DNA from: Echiichthys vipera
Taxonomy: Eukaryota > Chordata > Actinopteri > Perciformes > Trachinidae
Assembly: GCA_963691815.1 (NCBI GenBank)
Contig: OY829653.1
Location: 29,016,604 to 29,080,603, forward strand
Direction: 5' to 3'
Length of the DNA stretch: 64,000 bases
Part shown: in pieces, positions 1 through 11,809 of the stretch
How the letters are laid out: every line of letters begins with the position of its first letter
Position numbering within the stretch: position 1 is the first letter of the stretch
Made by a program: the position numbers and the translations under genes
The notes under the pieces: generated by a model
The model's database searches: none
Told to the model about the DNA's origin: nothing
What the model saw: only the letters and a program-made list of their open reading frames with translations

Positions 1-322
1 TTGAATTGAATTGAATAATGTTATTTGTAAGAACATTACAAATTTACAGACGTACCTGTCAGTAAACTACACAACCTTCCTGTCTGAGCTTTTTGAATCT
101 GAATCAGGAAGCAGGGAACGTTTGTCTCTTTTGCTCTATTAATGACTTTTAGTCAACTAATTGATCCATTGACTATTTCAGCACAAGTGCACATTTGCAT
201 TTGATTTGTCGGACATAGAGTAAACAGGAAATATGAATGAGTTTAGCACCAATGTCGCCTTATCCTGTAAAATAATATATGTGATCATCCCTCACAATAT
301 TATGTAGAGTTGTATTAAGTCC

Positions 323-360
<38 letters not shown>

Positions 361-1015
361 ATAACTTACAAAAATTCCACACAAACGCATGATCATTGTG
401 GCTTTGACCTGTTCTGACACTTGATCGCGTATGCACTCACAAACACAGAATCATTTTCATGCAATACAGACGTATCATGTTGTCTGAAGCGAGCTTCAAA
501 ACACCGGCAGTGCGCTTGATATTTGTTCTCTTATCTCCTCTCCAAACCACTGCCATTAACAGCAGTCTTCACAACCGCCGTGTGTGTTTGTTTCAGAAAC
601 ACAATATAGCTATTATCTGTCAGCTGATACACGCTTGAACACTGTGTATTGTTAATTCACTGACACACACACTCATACAAGCGCAGTCATTCTTTCTCTC
701 TGAGGCACACATACACAGTGCAAAACAAGCCCGCTCACCTCTTCCCTGATCCTGCTATCAATGCTTTGTGTCCCAGATAAACGCTGTTTAGATCTCCCCT
801 GACGCAGTCAACATTCTCTAGACTACTCTGTTATTCTTTACTCTGTTCTACTGCTCTTCACTGTTCTGTATTGTGCGTTGCTTTTTGCCATGTTCTCCTG
901 CCAGACCTAACAGTCTCATGTTTTGCCTGTCCTCTTTCTCTTTGTTGCCCCCCCCCCGATCTGACCCCTTCCTTTCTCCTCTCCTCTCCCCCTTCTCCCC
1001 ATCTTCCATCTATAG
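1..1015 (+). other. fbxl4 intron (3' part)
   Basis: This is intronic sequence upstream of the F-box exon. The first ~16 bases (repeated ATTGA) look like the cut end of the fish repeat whose copies start ATTCAATTCAATT at 54117, here inverted. A (GAT)n tract sits at 323-359 and a C-run near 944-958. I see no coding exon. Confidence 0.6.
323..359. repeat. (GAT)n microsatellite
   Basis: About 12 uninterrupted GAT/ATG units inside an fbxl4 intron. Confidence 0.95.
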
Positions 1016-1260
1016 CTCATCCAGCTGATACTGAGCCACCTGACCCTGCCAGACCTTTGCCGTCTGTCCCAGAGCTGTAAGCTGCTGCACCAGCACTGCT
1101 GCGACCCGCTGCAGTACACCCAGCTGAGTCTGCAGCCCTACTGGGCCCGGCTGAGTGACGCCTCCTTGGGACACCTGCAGAGCCGCTGCACCCTCCTCCA
1201 GAGGCTCAACCTGTCCTGGACCGGCAACCGCGGAGCTCTCACCCTGACCGGCTTCAGCAG
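1016..1260 (+). CDS. fbxl4: fbxl4 exon A: F-box and first LRR
   Basis: The acceptor is a long pyrimidine tract ending ccatctatag just before 1016; the donor is cagcag|gtcact at 1260/1261. The exon starts in phase 0 and ends with two bases of a split Ser codon. It encodes the F-box from LIQLILSHL (the first F-box residues are in the missing upstream exon), then LQYTQLSLQPYWARL and the LRR core LQRLNLSWTGN. The donor (GTCACT) is weaker than the others in this gene. Confidence 0.93.
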
Positions 1261-4200
1261 GTCACTGTCAGTGGACAACAAGTGCTAGAAAACAGGGACA
1301 TGACCTTGTAAAACAGGCAGGGACATGTTAGACAAAGAAAATTGGTTGAAACTTTTTCTGTTTATCCTGAGAAAAAGAAAATAAGAGATCATGTCTAATG
1401 TTGTTGTCGGAAGTAAACAATGTGGACTAGATGAGGTTATCCCTCTCAATTTCTTCTCATGTCTTACTCTCTCCATTTATTCTGCCCTTCAGCTTCTTGA
1501 AGGCCTGTGGCCTCAGCCTGGGCTGCCTGGAGCTGTCGTGCTGCCACTTCCTGAATGAGGCCTGTCTGGAGGTCATCTCTCAGACTTGTCCTGGGCTGCA
1601 GGAGCTCAACCTGTCCTCCTGTGACCGCCTCCACCCGCAGGCCTTTGCACATATCTCCAAACTAACACGCCTCCGCAGACTGGTGCTCTACCGGACCAAG
1701 ATAGAGGTAGGCATGGTCAACAGTGTATCTGGGAAACCACAATCACAATGACATTTTCACCTGGGCACTTCCATCGGTCCTGTCCAAATACAGCAGGTAG
1801 ATGTTAGATTGGTTAATGATATGTTTGTATCCCAAATGGCTGCCCTTGCTGTTTGTTGTATCAGAATATACAGGTTGCTTAGTTACATCTCATTTACCAG
1901 TATAACTAAATATAGAGGAGGTATCACGCTATGGTATTATTTCCAACAAGTTCCATATTGGGAATTTTGCAGACATGTCAATTGACGGTGATATAGCAGA
2001 ATAAACGTTATGACGACAAAAAGCAAACTTCATCTTCTGATAAAGACTGTCACATGGTCAGAAGCACAAAGTTGAGTCAACAGTCAGTTGTAACAGAGGT
2101 CATGGAGATCAGATGGATAAATCCCACCTGTATGCTAATTACAAGGCAAAAATGGCCTTTGTTGAATATTCACATTACTAACAGTGAAAAGGCTGCCATG
2201 CTTGGACACCAGCATGTCTGTGTGATGATAATTTCAGCTTCTTAGCCTCATTTTTATGCTAGTGTTGGTAGAAGAGATGATTGCGTCTTTGTCTGCGACT
2301 GTTTGGGGCAAAACAATGCATACTTTGCAGTTTGTGCTTGCATGAATTAAAAAAACTACAGTATGTCTACCATAAAATATAGTAAGACCAGTCTCACCAG
2401 ACATCCAACCTTTCTATCTTTTGATGTTTTACAGCCAAGTCATGCCTAGTTTCATTTTGATAATATGTAAAGGCCTGGAGGGGAATACAAAAAGAAACAT
2501 AACCCTTCAGACATACTTTTGAACCCCTTGGGTGGTCCCAAACCCCAGTTTGGGAAGAATAGCTTCAGACACCAGCAGCAGTTTGTCCTGTACAGGCTGA
2601 AAATCTTCATTAATAAAAAAGTAAATGTTTGACTAAAATTTAATACAACAGAATCCCTTCCCTAAAGTCAGACTAATGATGTCCACAAGCTGCTTATGTG
2701 ATGGTGCAGGGTTTGGGTTGGGCATCGCTCATTCTATCCATGAACTGAGTCAACTCTGAGCTCAGGGGGTCTTGAAGTCACGTACTGCATGTGTTCAGGT
2801 TCAGGCCTGTCTGACGTATAAAACCGCTGTGTTGTGTTTCGGTGTTACACCTCAGCGTTTCTCCAGTGTTTGTCATGTTTCAGAGTAGTGTTGTGGGCAT
2901 GAGGCAGTGTAGAGTTTCTGCGGTGAAGCCAGGCAGCATGCTGTAGGTTGTTTATAGCCAGGCAGACAGAGCAAGCTGTGTGTCTGTTTGAGGCCCTGAC
3001 ATCTCAGCTGTCATTACCCTGTCACTGCTCTAATTAAATGGCTAGCTTGCGAGGCATTTATAAAGATACCAGCGACAGAATCAAACACACACACACAGCT
3101 TTCTCGTTCATGTCTGACACTTTCTCCTGCCACTAAGGTACATGTACATGCGTTGATAGTTGCAGTGTTGAATTCCCATATCTCTATCCAAGCTGCAGTG
3201 CCACTGGAGAGGTCTCTGTCCTCACTACGCTTGACTTGTAAGGAGCCATAAAAACGGCTGTCGCACTGTATTATGTTCCCTTAAATACGATAAGAGTTGC
3301 CCGAGTGCCCCAGGCAGCAGACAGCAAATCACTTAGGTGGAAGTGTGGAAGACATGACTGAGCATGTTCCTGTTATTTAAACATATGTTGTTATTTCTGA
3401 TGTATACCTCTTAGATTTACACTTAAATAAGATGTCTGGGGTTTGTTGTTGAACATATGGCTCCAATACAGCAGTTATTTAAGGGACGATTCCTTTTTTT
3501 TGTCTTTTCTGTGTTGCTCCATTGTTTCCTGATTTGTTGTGATTTCCTGATTTCAAGTTGTAGGTTCTCAAATATTTTCTGTGTACAAAATAGAGCCAGA
3601 CCAATAAATCGGTCAGTCCATATTTGCCTATCACAGACATACTGGTATATATTGGTATCGGTGTACATGTTTTCTGATATGTGGCAATATGAACACCTTT
3701 TTTAAGAACATATAGTGTAAAAAACGATGCTTGGTGGTTTGAAATTGACATTTATTTATATCTAATGTTAGGCAATTGACTGATACTTAACTATCTATTA
3801 TAATTATAATGTATTCTTTATTTAAATGATCAACAATTTGTTGATACAGAATATGATATGTTTTAGCTATTCCATTTAATTTTCTATTCTTTATCTTTTC
3901 CGTGTTCAGAATTGGTTGACCATGTGACAGCTTGTACTTATAATGTATTATAATGTTTAAATAAAGTTATTGGTTGTCTATTTTCAATCCAGCCATATCA
4001 GTAATCTCTGAAATTGGTCAATATCCGTCTTAAAAATCCCATATCGGTCGGGCCCTAGTATCAAACCGGAATGGATAATATTTTTTGAAAATATAATATG
4101 GGTTATACAATGACAACTCTGCATCTTTCTTGTCTTTCTCCTTGTTGTCTCTGCAGCAAACAGCTATTCTGAGCATCATGACGTTCTGCATAGAGCTGAG

Positions 4201-7200
4201 ACACCTCAGCCTTGGGAGCTGTGTGAGGGTGAGAATGAACACGCACAAGCACACACAGGACGAAGTTCAAATAAAAAACTGTCTGCTAACTACACAACCC
4301 ACCATGTGGGCTGGATAGCAGCTTGTCCAAAAGATGGCAGAGACATCAGTAGTGTAGCAGTAATTGAGCTGCTCACAGTAAACTGGTTCGGTGTAAAATA
4401 GATAAAGCGCACTGATAATGGCACTGGACACAATTTAAGTGAATACTTTATTGTCTATCCTAGGCCAAAACTTGACTTTAGCCGCACTTCACAAGGCGGT
4501 TAAAACATTAGTGAAATGTTCACATATAATGTAATACACAAATAGCCCTGAGTCTTGACACATTGTATTTCTACAGAAATCATGAAGGCAATATGCTTAA
4601 AGAAACGTTTTACTTTTTGAATATACACTTGTTCGTTTTCAAACTGGCTGCGGGATAACCAGGGCTTTAAATTAACTTTTTTTCTTCACCAACAACATGG
4701 CTAGTATATTTTTAAAGTTACCAGTCAATCAGATTTTCCACTAGCCAAATTTTCTTTTTTAAGTCCATGTGCAGTCCTTCCTAACATTAACTCAACTGTT
4801 TTGTTTAGTTTTGAGCTGTTCCGTTTGTCTTCTCTTTTGCTCTGTTTCGCTCTTAAATGACACCATGCATGCTAGGCATTTAGCTAATGGTTGTATGACA
4901 CATCATGACATACATGACACATTACGTTTCCTAGTCAAAGACACAAGAAACCGCTCAAATGTTTTGGTGGAAAACAGACCAGTCTGGCAACACTGATGAA
5001 AGCTTTAATTAGATAAATGTATTTATGATTAGATTAATGTATGAGACATTTCAGTAAATGATCAGTACATCATGGTGATGATGGTGGAGCAGATCCAGTG
5101 CCTCTTAATATATATTTTTCTATAAGATACTTAAAAAACAAATTAACCACAAACATTTTCCACATTTACTGAAAGTCTAATTTTGCTATGTCACCCGGTC
5201 TCTGACTGAGTCACTCAGTAACTCACCCACACACCTTGTCACTAGCTGAGTTTCCATCCAGTTCATAGATATTTGTTGCAAATGATGATGTAGCGAGTGA
5301 GAAAATGTGAAAATAAATTACATATTTCAGTACAGTTGCTCTTTCTTAAGGCATAAGTGTCATCATTGGTAATGAAGCCATGCAACACTTGGTAATGGAA
5401 ACGCATAGTGACAGCAATTCTTTCAGTCAGAAGTTGTAATATCCGTCCTCTGCTAACTCAGAGAAATGTTCTGCATGCTGCCATTTTATTGGTAAAGTGC
5501 CTGCACTGGCTGTGTGGCTGAGGAAAGGATGGCCAACATTATCTGACACCAATGAACAATATCAGCTTCACAAACACAGATCAGTTCTTCTTTCTGGTAA
5601 AGATTTTCTCTGTTAGTTAACTATACTATAGCGTTCTGTTATCGCAACTACAAATATTTGCTCAAAACTCTCAAGAATTGGAGGGAAATGGCTACTGACT
5701 TACTTATTACTTCAATCCTTCTCCCAGCCTCATTTTTTCGGTCCTGTATAACATCCTGAAGGCACTATTGTGTGAAGAGCATTTCATTTCTACAGTAGCT
5801 GAAGCAAAGATCACAGAATCTCTGCATCTTGCTAACGTTGTTTGTGACAGTCATAGTAACCATTTACAAATAACATCCTCTTTATAAAGTAAAGCATTTG
5901 CTGCAGAGTTGCATATTTTGAGGGTCTATTTTAAAGGTGAAGTGGACAGAATCAGAAATACTTTAATAATCCCAGGGGAGAATTAAAGGCCCTCCATGCA
6001 TGTTAACGATTGCCTGTGTCCTGCAGATTGAGGACTATGACGTTGTGGCCAGTATGCTGGCTGTTCGCTGTCGCTCACTCTGCTCACTGGACCTGTGGCG
6101 CTGCAGAAACCTGACTGATCGAGGCCTGGCTGAGCTCGTCTCTGGCTGCAGGTAGGCAATACCAATGGGCTCAGTGCTGTAAAAAAATGTTTTGTCTTCT
6201 AGAATAAGCAGCATTATTCCATCAGCAAATCACTTTCTTGCTTATTCCTTCTTTGTGCTGAAAAGAAATCTAGCAAATGAAATGTCTCACTACACTGTGT
6301 AAATCTAGTGTAGAGACCAGTCAATGCTACCACCATTGTCAGTGTTTACCTTGTGTGTATTTACCATGATGAGCATAAACAACTCAACCTTGTGGTACCT
6401 CAGAATGCTGGAGGAGTTGGACCTGGGCTGGTGTCCCACACTGCAGAGCAGCACCGGATGTTTCCAGCACCTCGCACGCAGCCTGCCCCGGTTGCGCAAA
6501 CTCTTCCTCACCGCCAACCGCACAGTTTGCGACTCAGACGTAGAGGAGCTGGCAGCCAGCTGCCCCTCACTGCAGCACCTCGACATACTGGGTAGGCTCT
6601 CACCTGTATCTTTTCATAACATTTTAGTAATTTATTAATGATGTCCTTAGTCGATATATTTACCTTAAGCTGTTAATGTGTTTTTTATATCAACTTAATA
6701 TTTGGCAGAGCATTATTTAGTATAGGGCGGCACGTGGTGTGGTGGTTAGCACTGTCGTCTCACAGCAAGAGGGTTCCTGGTTTGAATCTGCGTGGGTTCT
6801 CCGGCTTCCTCCCATTGTCCAAAGACGTGCAGGTGTTAGGTTAATTGATGACTCTAAATTGCCCGTAGGTGTGAATGTGAGTGTGAATGGTTGTTTGTCT
6901 CTGTTTGTCTCTATGTGCCCTGCGATAGACTGGCGTCCTGTCCAGGGTGGACCCCGCCTCACGCCCCATGTCAGCTGGGAAGTGGTTGCAGATGATGGAT
7001 GGATGGATGGATTATTTTACAGACCCAGAGCAGCTGTCCTCTGAGTAAAAATATCAAAGCCACGTAAATATGCAAACATAGCCGTATGTATAATGGCTTC
7101 ATTGACACATGGCCGTCATCACAACTGTGTCTACGTGTTCCTGGATAATGTTCTACCTTGCATCTAATTTTCTAGTGAAGATTTAAGTTTAATACAACCC

Positions 7201-10200
7201 CTGTTTCCAAAAGTTGTGATGCTGTTTCAAATATAACTACAAACAGAATGCATTGATTTGCAAGTCATTGAAACCCCATATTTAATTGAAAATAGCACAA
7301 AGACAACATTGCATATGTTGAAACAGAAAACTTTGTTTTTAAAAATGATATCTAGAATTTGACGCCAGCAACACTTTTGAAAACAGTTGAGACAGGGTAA
7401 TGTTTACCACTATGTTGCATCACCTCTTCTTTAACAGAACTCTGTTTAACGTTTGGGAACTGAGGAGACCAATTGCTGTCGTTTTGAAAGTGGGATGTTT
7501 TCTCTTTCTTGCTTGATGTAGGATTTCAGCTGCTCAACAGTTCGGGGTCTCCTTTGTATGTTTTACTTTTCATAATGCACCAAACATTTTCTGTGGTAAC
7601 AAGTCAGGACTGCAGGAGGCCAGTTTAGCACCCCAACTCTTTCACTACAGATCCACACTGTTGTAACATGCAGAATGTGGTTTGGTATTGCCTTGCTGAA
7701 ATCAGTAGGGACATCTCTAAAAAAGATGTCTTCTGTTTCCTCGAGAACTTCTTTATATGGTTCAGTATTAATGGTGCCTTCACAAATGTGCACGTGACCC
7801 ATGCGATGTGCACTAATGCACACTCATACCATCACGGATGCTGGCTTTTGAACTGCGTGCTGATAACAAGCCGGATGGTCTCTCTCTTCTTTAGCCTGGA
7901 TGATGCAGCATCCATGATTTCCAGAAAGAATTTGGAATGTTGACCTCAGTCAGACCTCGACAGTTTTCCACTTGGCCTCAGTCCGTCTTAAATGAGCTCA
8001 GGCCCAGAGAAGACAGCGGTTTCCCCTGCATGGTAGAGTTTCAACATTAGGCCTCTCTGTGGCATATCCCTAGTTTGCATTTGAGAATTTCTGAAGTACT
8101 TGACTGCAAACAGAAATCCCAAATTAATCTGATTAATATTAATATAAAAAAATTCTGTTAACTTGGGATGGAACGGTTCATAAAATCCACTATTCGGTTC
8201 ATATCACGGTTTTGGGTTCGGTTGTTTTTTTTCTATTTCTTGTAGATTCTAAAAATACCACGTATCAGATCTGTAGCCTAATAATTAGATTATTTTATTA
8301 TTCAGATATTCTTAAGAACATGTCATGCAATCATGCAAAATCTGAAATAATGAGGCAGTTTGTTTAGGGGTCACTGTAACAATCTTAAATGAAAGTGAAG
8401 TGAGATTTTGAAACAGTAGGAGACACATTGCTGCATTTACGCATTTATATATTTAGTTGGCAAAAAGGTAAACAATTGTTTGCCTTCTAGGTAAGAATAT
8501 AAACACTTCTACATTATCAAATCTTAGAAAAAAATGAAGAAAATAGGTTTTCTTTCACTAAAATACACACAAACAGCATCACTGAACTGACTGAAATAGG
8601 CCACATCAGGGCTGTTCAATTAATTTGAATGGGGGCTGGTTGACGAAAATGATCCAAAATGAGGAACCTGAAAAAACATGAGCATCACATTAATGGATAT
8701 TGTAAAACAATGCAACGACATAGGAGTACATACAGTATATTGTCTTTATTTTATCAATGTAAATATTAATCATAGGCCTCAAAGTGCAACAACCTTGTCA
8801 AAAACAATCCTTGTTAAATGAACAAACCTGTGAACCAGAGGTTTTCACTCCATTATTGGACTAAAGTAAAGTTTGAGGCTCTTGTCCTTTACTTGATTAT
8901 TTTATTTACATGCACTTTATACTTCTACTCCACTACAAATCAGTTTATTCATCAAAATCTGAAAAAAATGAACTTAACATTAAATCAACGTAACATTAAT
9001 GCAGAGTAGCATGATTTTTATCAACTTCTCCTCTTTACACTCAGATATGGCTGCAGAGTAAACACAGGCTTCACAGAGACAGAAACTAAAACTTCTCTGT
9101 CCATTCTCTGGTGAACTGACGGTTTTCAGAGTAGAAAGAAACATGGATGTGGTGATTTAACCACAGATTGAACCAGACATAAATGATTGAGAACAACAAC
9201 AGAGCAGAGCTTAGTGAGCAGCTGACACGAAGATTCAGGAACCCACGAAGAAGAGCGGAGCGGGAGCGTGTGGGGCGGGAACGTGCGTAGCGGGCCACGC
9301 GCCTACAGGGAGAGCGTGGAGCAAGTCTCCCAGGTATTTGACGCGCTGAGATGGATATGAGAGAGGACAGCGGTCATGATGGCTTACCCTACATTGCACC
9401 TCATAAACCGAACATACAAACATGACAAGCCACCGAACGGGACCAATTTTTTTAATAAACCGTTCCACCCCTACTTTTCACTTTGCAAAGCCACAACCGC
9501 ACCTCATAGCTTTAACTGCTGTGTACAGACACTATAGTTCTGGCTGTGTAAGGGTATGGGGCTTGGACAGCACAGTAGCATGACAGATCTTATTCAGACT
9601 GGCTCAGGTGTCATGTCGTGTGTCATGTATAGGCGTGCTACAGTAGTTGAGTTGGTCTAGTGCCGGAGAACAAATCATGCGATGCAAGTCGAAAACACAA
9701 AGCTTATTATTTGGGTCTGAACTCTATTATACGTATCACTTGTAGACATTAGGGTTGAGCGATTATGTTAAAGTTTTCCAACTGGTCAACACCAGCCTAG
9801 CAACCGGCGTTTGCAAATATATTAACCCAGGTGTGTGTGTGAGAGGCGGCAAAAGCGAGCCAGTTGGGAGGTGTTTGAGCTGCAGGTTTGCTACGCTAAT
9901 AAATTAGCAAAATAAACTCACAAACTGTCCTTATTAAACAAAAAAAGACCACTACACACTTTATTCAACATGGACAGGAGCATTGTAAAACTCACCAAAC
10001 CCATCTTTGTTAGGTCCAACAATCAACAACTCTGGTCTGGTCCAAATAAACCTTTAATTAACAGAATAAGATAAGAAAATATGCCGGTTCTAAACAGTTT
10101 TTTCCTGCTGTCTGCGGAGCAGCAACCACATCTCATTCTTCAGAGGAAATCAGCGAAATAAAGTTCTAACAGTGGCCCAAAACATGGCCCCAAACAAAAA

Positions 10201-10613
10201 CTGCTGATGAACTCAATTCAATTTTATTTATAGTGTCAAATCATAACAAAAGTTACAAAGACCCAACAATTCCACCTTGAGCACACAGGACATCGCCTAT
10301 TGTAAAAAGTTGATATATTGTTTCAGTTGTCCAATAACCTTCGTAGACACAGTAACAAGTGTCATATTACAGAGGATTCTTTATTTCCGATGCATTTCCA
10401 CTTTTGAGGATTTACCTGCTCTGTCTCTTTTATTTATTTCTCTGTCCAGGTACGCGGTTGGTGAGTGCTGCCTCACTGAAGAAACTCCTCCAGTCTTGTC
10501 CACGACTTCTCCTGCTGGACGTCTCCTTCTGTTCACAGATAGACATGCGGGTCGTCCAAGAGCTCTCTGGCCTCTTCCCCAAGGTGGCCATCAAGAAGAG
10601 CTTCACTCAGTGA
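1016..10613 (+). CDS. fbxl4: fbxl4, F-box and leucine-rich repeat protein 4 (3' six coding exons; 5' part outside window)
   Basis: The spliced exons are 1016-1260, 1493-1706, 4157-4228, 6027-6151, 6404-6591 and 10450-10613. All introns are GT-AG and phases agree across every junction, giving 335 residues plus TGA. Residues 1-40 are most of an F-box (LIQLILSHLTLPDLCRLSQS...); the rest is leucine-rich repeats with signatures such as LQELNLSSCD, LRHLSLGSCV and LEELDLGWCP. The C-terminus FPKVAIKKSFTQ and the blocks LVLYRTK, SSTGCF and LLDVSFCSQID match vertebrate FBXL4 as I remember it. Human FBXL4 is 621 aa, so this piece would equal about residues 287-621 with no length change. Known role: substrate receptor of an SCF (Skp1-Cul1-F-box) ubiquitin ligase at mitochondria that promotes turnover of the mitophagy receptors BNIP3 and NIX; human loss causes an encephalomyopathic mtDNA-depletion syndrome. 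The mitochondrial targeting part and promoter lie off the left edge. No damage is seen in the visible part. Confidence 0.95.
1493..1706 (+). CDS. fbxl4: fbxl4 exon B: LRRs
   Basis: Acceptor ctgcccttcag|c and donor atagag|gtaggc. The exon completes the split Ser codon and ends in phase 0 after Glu. It encodes FLKACG, LELSCCHFLNEACLEVISQ, LQELNLSSCD and LRRLVLYRTKIE, a typical run of cysteine-containing F-box-protein LRRs. Confidence 0.94.
3591..4057. mobile_element. hAT-like MITE in fbxl4 intron
   Basis: The left end starts TAGAGCCAGACCAATAAATC and the right end, read inverted, starts TAGGGCCCGACCGATATGGG, so the terminal inverted repeats are imperfect. Flanks gtacaaaa and gtatcaaa agree at 6 of 8 bases, consistent with a decayed 8-bp hAT target-site duplication. 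The 467-bp interior is AT-rich and noncoding. Ends of this type are common in fish genomes. The right end is about 100 bp from the fbxl4 72-bp exon. Confidence 0.65.
4157..4228 (+). CDS. fbxl4: fbxl4 exon C: 24-codon LRR exon
   Basis: This 72-bp exon has acceptor gtctctgcag and donor gtgagg|gtgaga and is phase 0 at both ends. It encodes QTAILSIMTF then CIELRHLSLGSCVR. Its size and symmetric phase would let it be skipped without a frameshift, removing one LRR. Confidence 0.93.
4660..4990 (+). mobile_element. Partial hAT-like element related to the 42.97-47.94 kb element
   Basis: It starts CAGGGCTTTAAATTAAC and shares about 100 bp with the left end of the large element at 42970, including AAGTTACCAG.CAATCAGA and TTTCCACTAGCCA. 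It then holds one short stretch resembling an array unit (cattaactcaactg), but no expanded array. No right terminus was found, so it is truncated or diverged. It lies in an fbxl4 intron. Confidence 0.5.
5249..5406. mobile_element. Possible short MITE
   Basis: GAGTTTCCATCCAG on the left faces GGTAATGGAAACGC on the right, an imperfect terminal inverted repeat around about 130 bp of AT-rich DNA. Ends of the GTTTCCATCC type are frequent in fish MITEs. No clear target-site duplication was found. Confidence 0.35.
6027..6151 (+). CDS. fbxl4: fbxl4 exon D: LRRs
   Basis: Acceptor tgtcctgcag and donor ggctgcag|gtaggc. It encodes IEDYDVVASMLAV and the LRR core LCSLDLWRCRNLTDRGLAEL, and ends with two bases of a split Arg codon. 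A short fragment resembling the 3' tail of a fish repeat lies about 45 bp before the acceptor (5947-5984). Confidence 0.93.
6404..6591 (+). CDS. fbxl4: fbxl4 exon E: LRRs
   Basis: Acceptor gtggtacctcag and donor atactgg|gtaggc. The first base completes the split Arg codon, then MLEELDLGWCPTLQSSTGCF follows; the exon ends at LDILG with one base of a split Gly codon. The acceptor tract is purine-containing and weak, but the frame and the conserved DLGWCPTLQSSTGCF block fix the junction. Confidence 0.93.
6725..7010 (+). mobile_element. V-type tRNA-derived SINE, internally deleted copy
   Basis: The tRNA-like head carries an A-box-like TGGTGTGGTGGTTAGC and a B-box-like GGTTTGAATC. The body includes CAAAGACGTGCAGG and TAAATTGCCCGTAGGTGTGA, and the tail is (GATG)n. 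It lacks the TTCTGTGTGGAGTTTGCATG block present in the copy at 17963, so part of the central domain is deleted. It lies in the last fbxl4 intron. Family assignment (V-SINE/DANA-like) is from memory. Confidence 0.7.
7193..8110 (-). pseudogene. Decayed Tc1/mariner transposon with transposase relic
   Basis: The element starts with TA followed by CAACCCCTGTTTCCAAAA. The opposite strand encodes broken pieces of a Tc1-family transposase: in 7563-7823, MGHVHICEGTIN precedes a divergent stretch and then a remnant of the VTT.W..S.RV.VL.WP block near the catalytic region. Stops and frameshifts interrupt it, and the right terminus is missing. It cannot encode an active enzyme. It occupies a quarter of the last fbxl4 intron, antisense to that gene. 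Confidence 0.7.
8165..9472. mobile_element. Putative nonautonomous DNA transposon, 1.3 kb
   Basis: Imperfect terminal inverted repeats: GGGATGGAACGGTTCATAAA on the left and, read inverted, GGGGTGGAACGGTTTATTAA on the right. Subterminal cgGTTCGG/ACCGAAC motifs also mirror each other (8207-8230, 9408-9440). No long ORF and no clear duplication at the ends. A fragment of another fish repeat (actttatacttctactccac, 8910-8935) sits inside, so it has been invaded or is composite. Superfamily is unknown; hAT-like is a guess. Confidence 0.55.
10211..10287 (+). repeat. Truncated interspersed repeat (TTCAATTTTATTTATA family)
   Basis: It begins CTCAATTCAATTTTATTTAT and continues AAATCATAACAAAAGTTA and ACCCAACAATTCC, matching the longer copies at 15419 and 54117 but missing about 25 bp internally and all of the downstream part. 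It lies about 160 bp before the last fbxl4 exon. Confidence 0.7.
10450..10613 (+). CDS. fbxl4: fbxl4 exon F: last coding exon with stop
   Basis: The acceptor tttctctgtccag at 10449 follows a strong pyrimidine tract. The exon completes the Gly codon and encodes TRLVSAASLKKLLQSC, LLLLDVSFCSQIDMRVV and the terminal FPKVAIKKSFTQ, then TGA at 10611-10613. The 3' UTR continues downstream. Confidence 0.94.
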
Positions 10614-10800
10614 CCCCAGTATCCCACTGTCCAGAGGAAGTAAGAAGAGGGAAATGCTCGCCAGCAGACACGACCCCAAATTGTAAATGAGGCAGGTCCG
10701 ATGCTGTAGGAGGTTGCTGACCTGCTTGCGTCTGTGTCACAGACAAGATTTTTTTCTTTTAGCGGTCAGTAAATAAAGCAGTTGTACTGGGTGAGGAGGT
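10614..10800 (+). terminator. fbxl4: fbxl4 3' UTR with a canonical poly(A) signal
   Basis: AATAAA at 10772-10777 lies about 160 bp after the stop codon, preceded by a T-rich stretch. Cleavage would be expected near 10790-10800. This gives a short 3' UTR; later AATAAA motifs (for example near 15370) could serve longer isoforms. The end position is inferred from the hexamer only. Confidence 0.6.
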
Positions 10801-11201
10801 TCTGGCTAACCACACAAACAACTAAAGACTCCCAGCCACAGGATTCTAGAACGTGAGACTTTTTAGTTGTTATTTTTTGGACACATGAAATCAGGGTTGT
10901 TGCTGTAAAGCTGCCAAGTCTTTCCAGAATCTGAATAACCACTTATGTATTGCCAAGCAACACAAGGCTAGGAAATATGCCTTGGTACTGGATGCAAAAC
11001 ACAAAACAAACCCATTTGTCAGCAGTCCTCCCTTGAACATCTTGTTAGGACAAAACAGTCGTAAACTTATTGGAAACAGTTGGAAATGATGCAGTAGGAT
11101 ATTTATGTTAGCTGGTAACATAACTAAAGATCAGGGCCTTGGTCAGTGCCTTGAATGTGCAGCAATCATGCTGGCTGTTTGAATGCATGAGAGTCATTCT
11201 G

Positions 11202-11805
11202 AGGCTACATCCACACGATTATGTTTTTGTTTAAAATGCATTTCTTTTGCTATGTTCACGCCTGGCGTCCACAATACTCCAGTGTTTCTGAGCCGCTAAA
11301 ACTGAGGCGTTTGGAAACGCTGCTGAGCCCGTTTTAGTTTGAAAACTCGGGTCGAGTTTCAGTCTGGACATTTTGAAATGATGACACAGACAGTCAGTCA
11401 GTCTTATCAGTTAGGTAGGCTGACATACTGTTTCATCTGTCTTGTGTGGGTGTTCCTTTCCCTTTGCCATGGCTTCTTCTGGCGATGTATAATGCTCCCA
11501 GTAGTGCTTTAATATGTCTGTCACCGTATTTACTGCTAATCTGTGTTTTGCTCTGTTACCACCTTATGCATCTCTGTATTTTCCATTTCCATGATTTTCA
11601 ACTGCGGAGTAACATTAGACAATCTGCTTCCTGTTTACACTGGCACATGCATATCCAGAGTACAATGAATGATTACGTGATATGTGTTTTCAGGCGCGTT
11701 AATATGGACAGAGATTATTTCTGATAAAGACTTGCGTGGACAGAGATCATTTTTGTTTTTCAAACGCTTTTTTAGAATGAAAACATATTAGTGTGGATGT
11801 AGCCT
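11202..11805. mobile_element. MITE with 26-bp terminal inverted repeats
   Basis: The left end begins AGGCTACATCCACACGATTA and the right end, read inverted, AGGCTACATCCACACTAATA; 24 of 26 terminal bases agree. Subterminal tttGTTTAAAATGC and CAAACGC stretches also mirror. The 604-bp element has no transposase. It lies 400 bp past the fbxl4 poly(A) signal. The target-site duplication is not clear. Confidence 0.7.
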
Positions 11806-11809
11806 GGAG

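Noticed and set aside
10277..10690. 137-codon frame overlapping the last fbxl4 exon
   Set aside because: It crosses the acceptor in a different frame from the conserved fbxl4 reading and has no domain.
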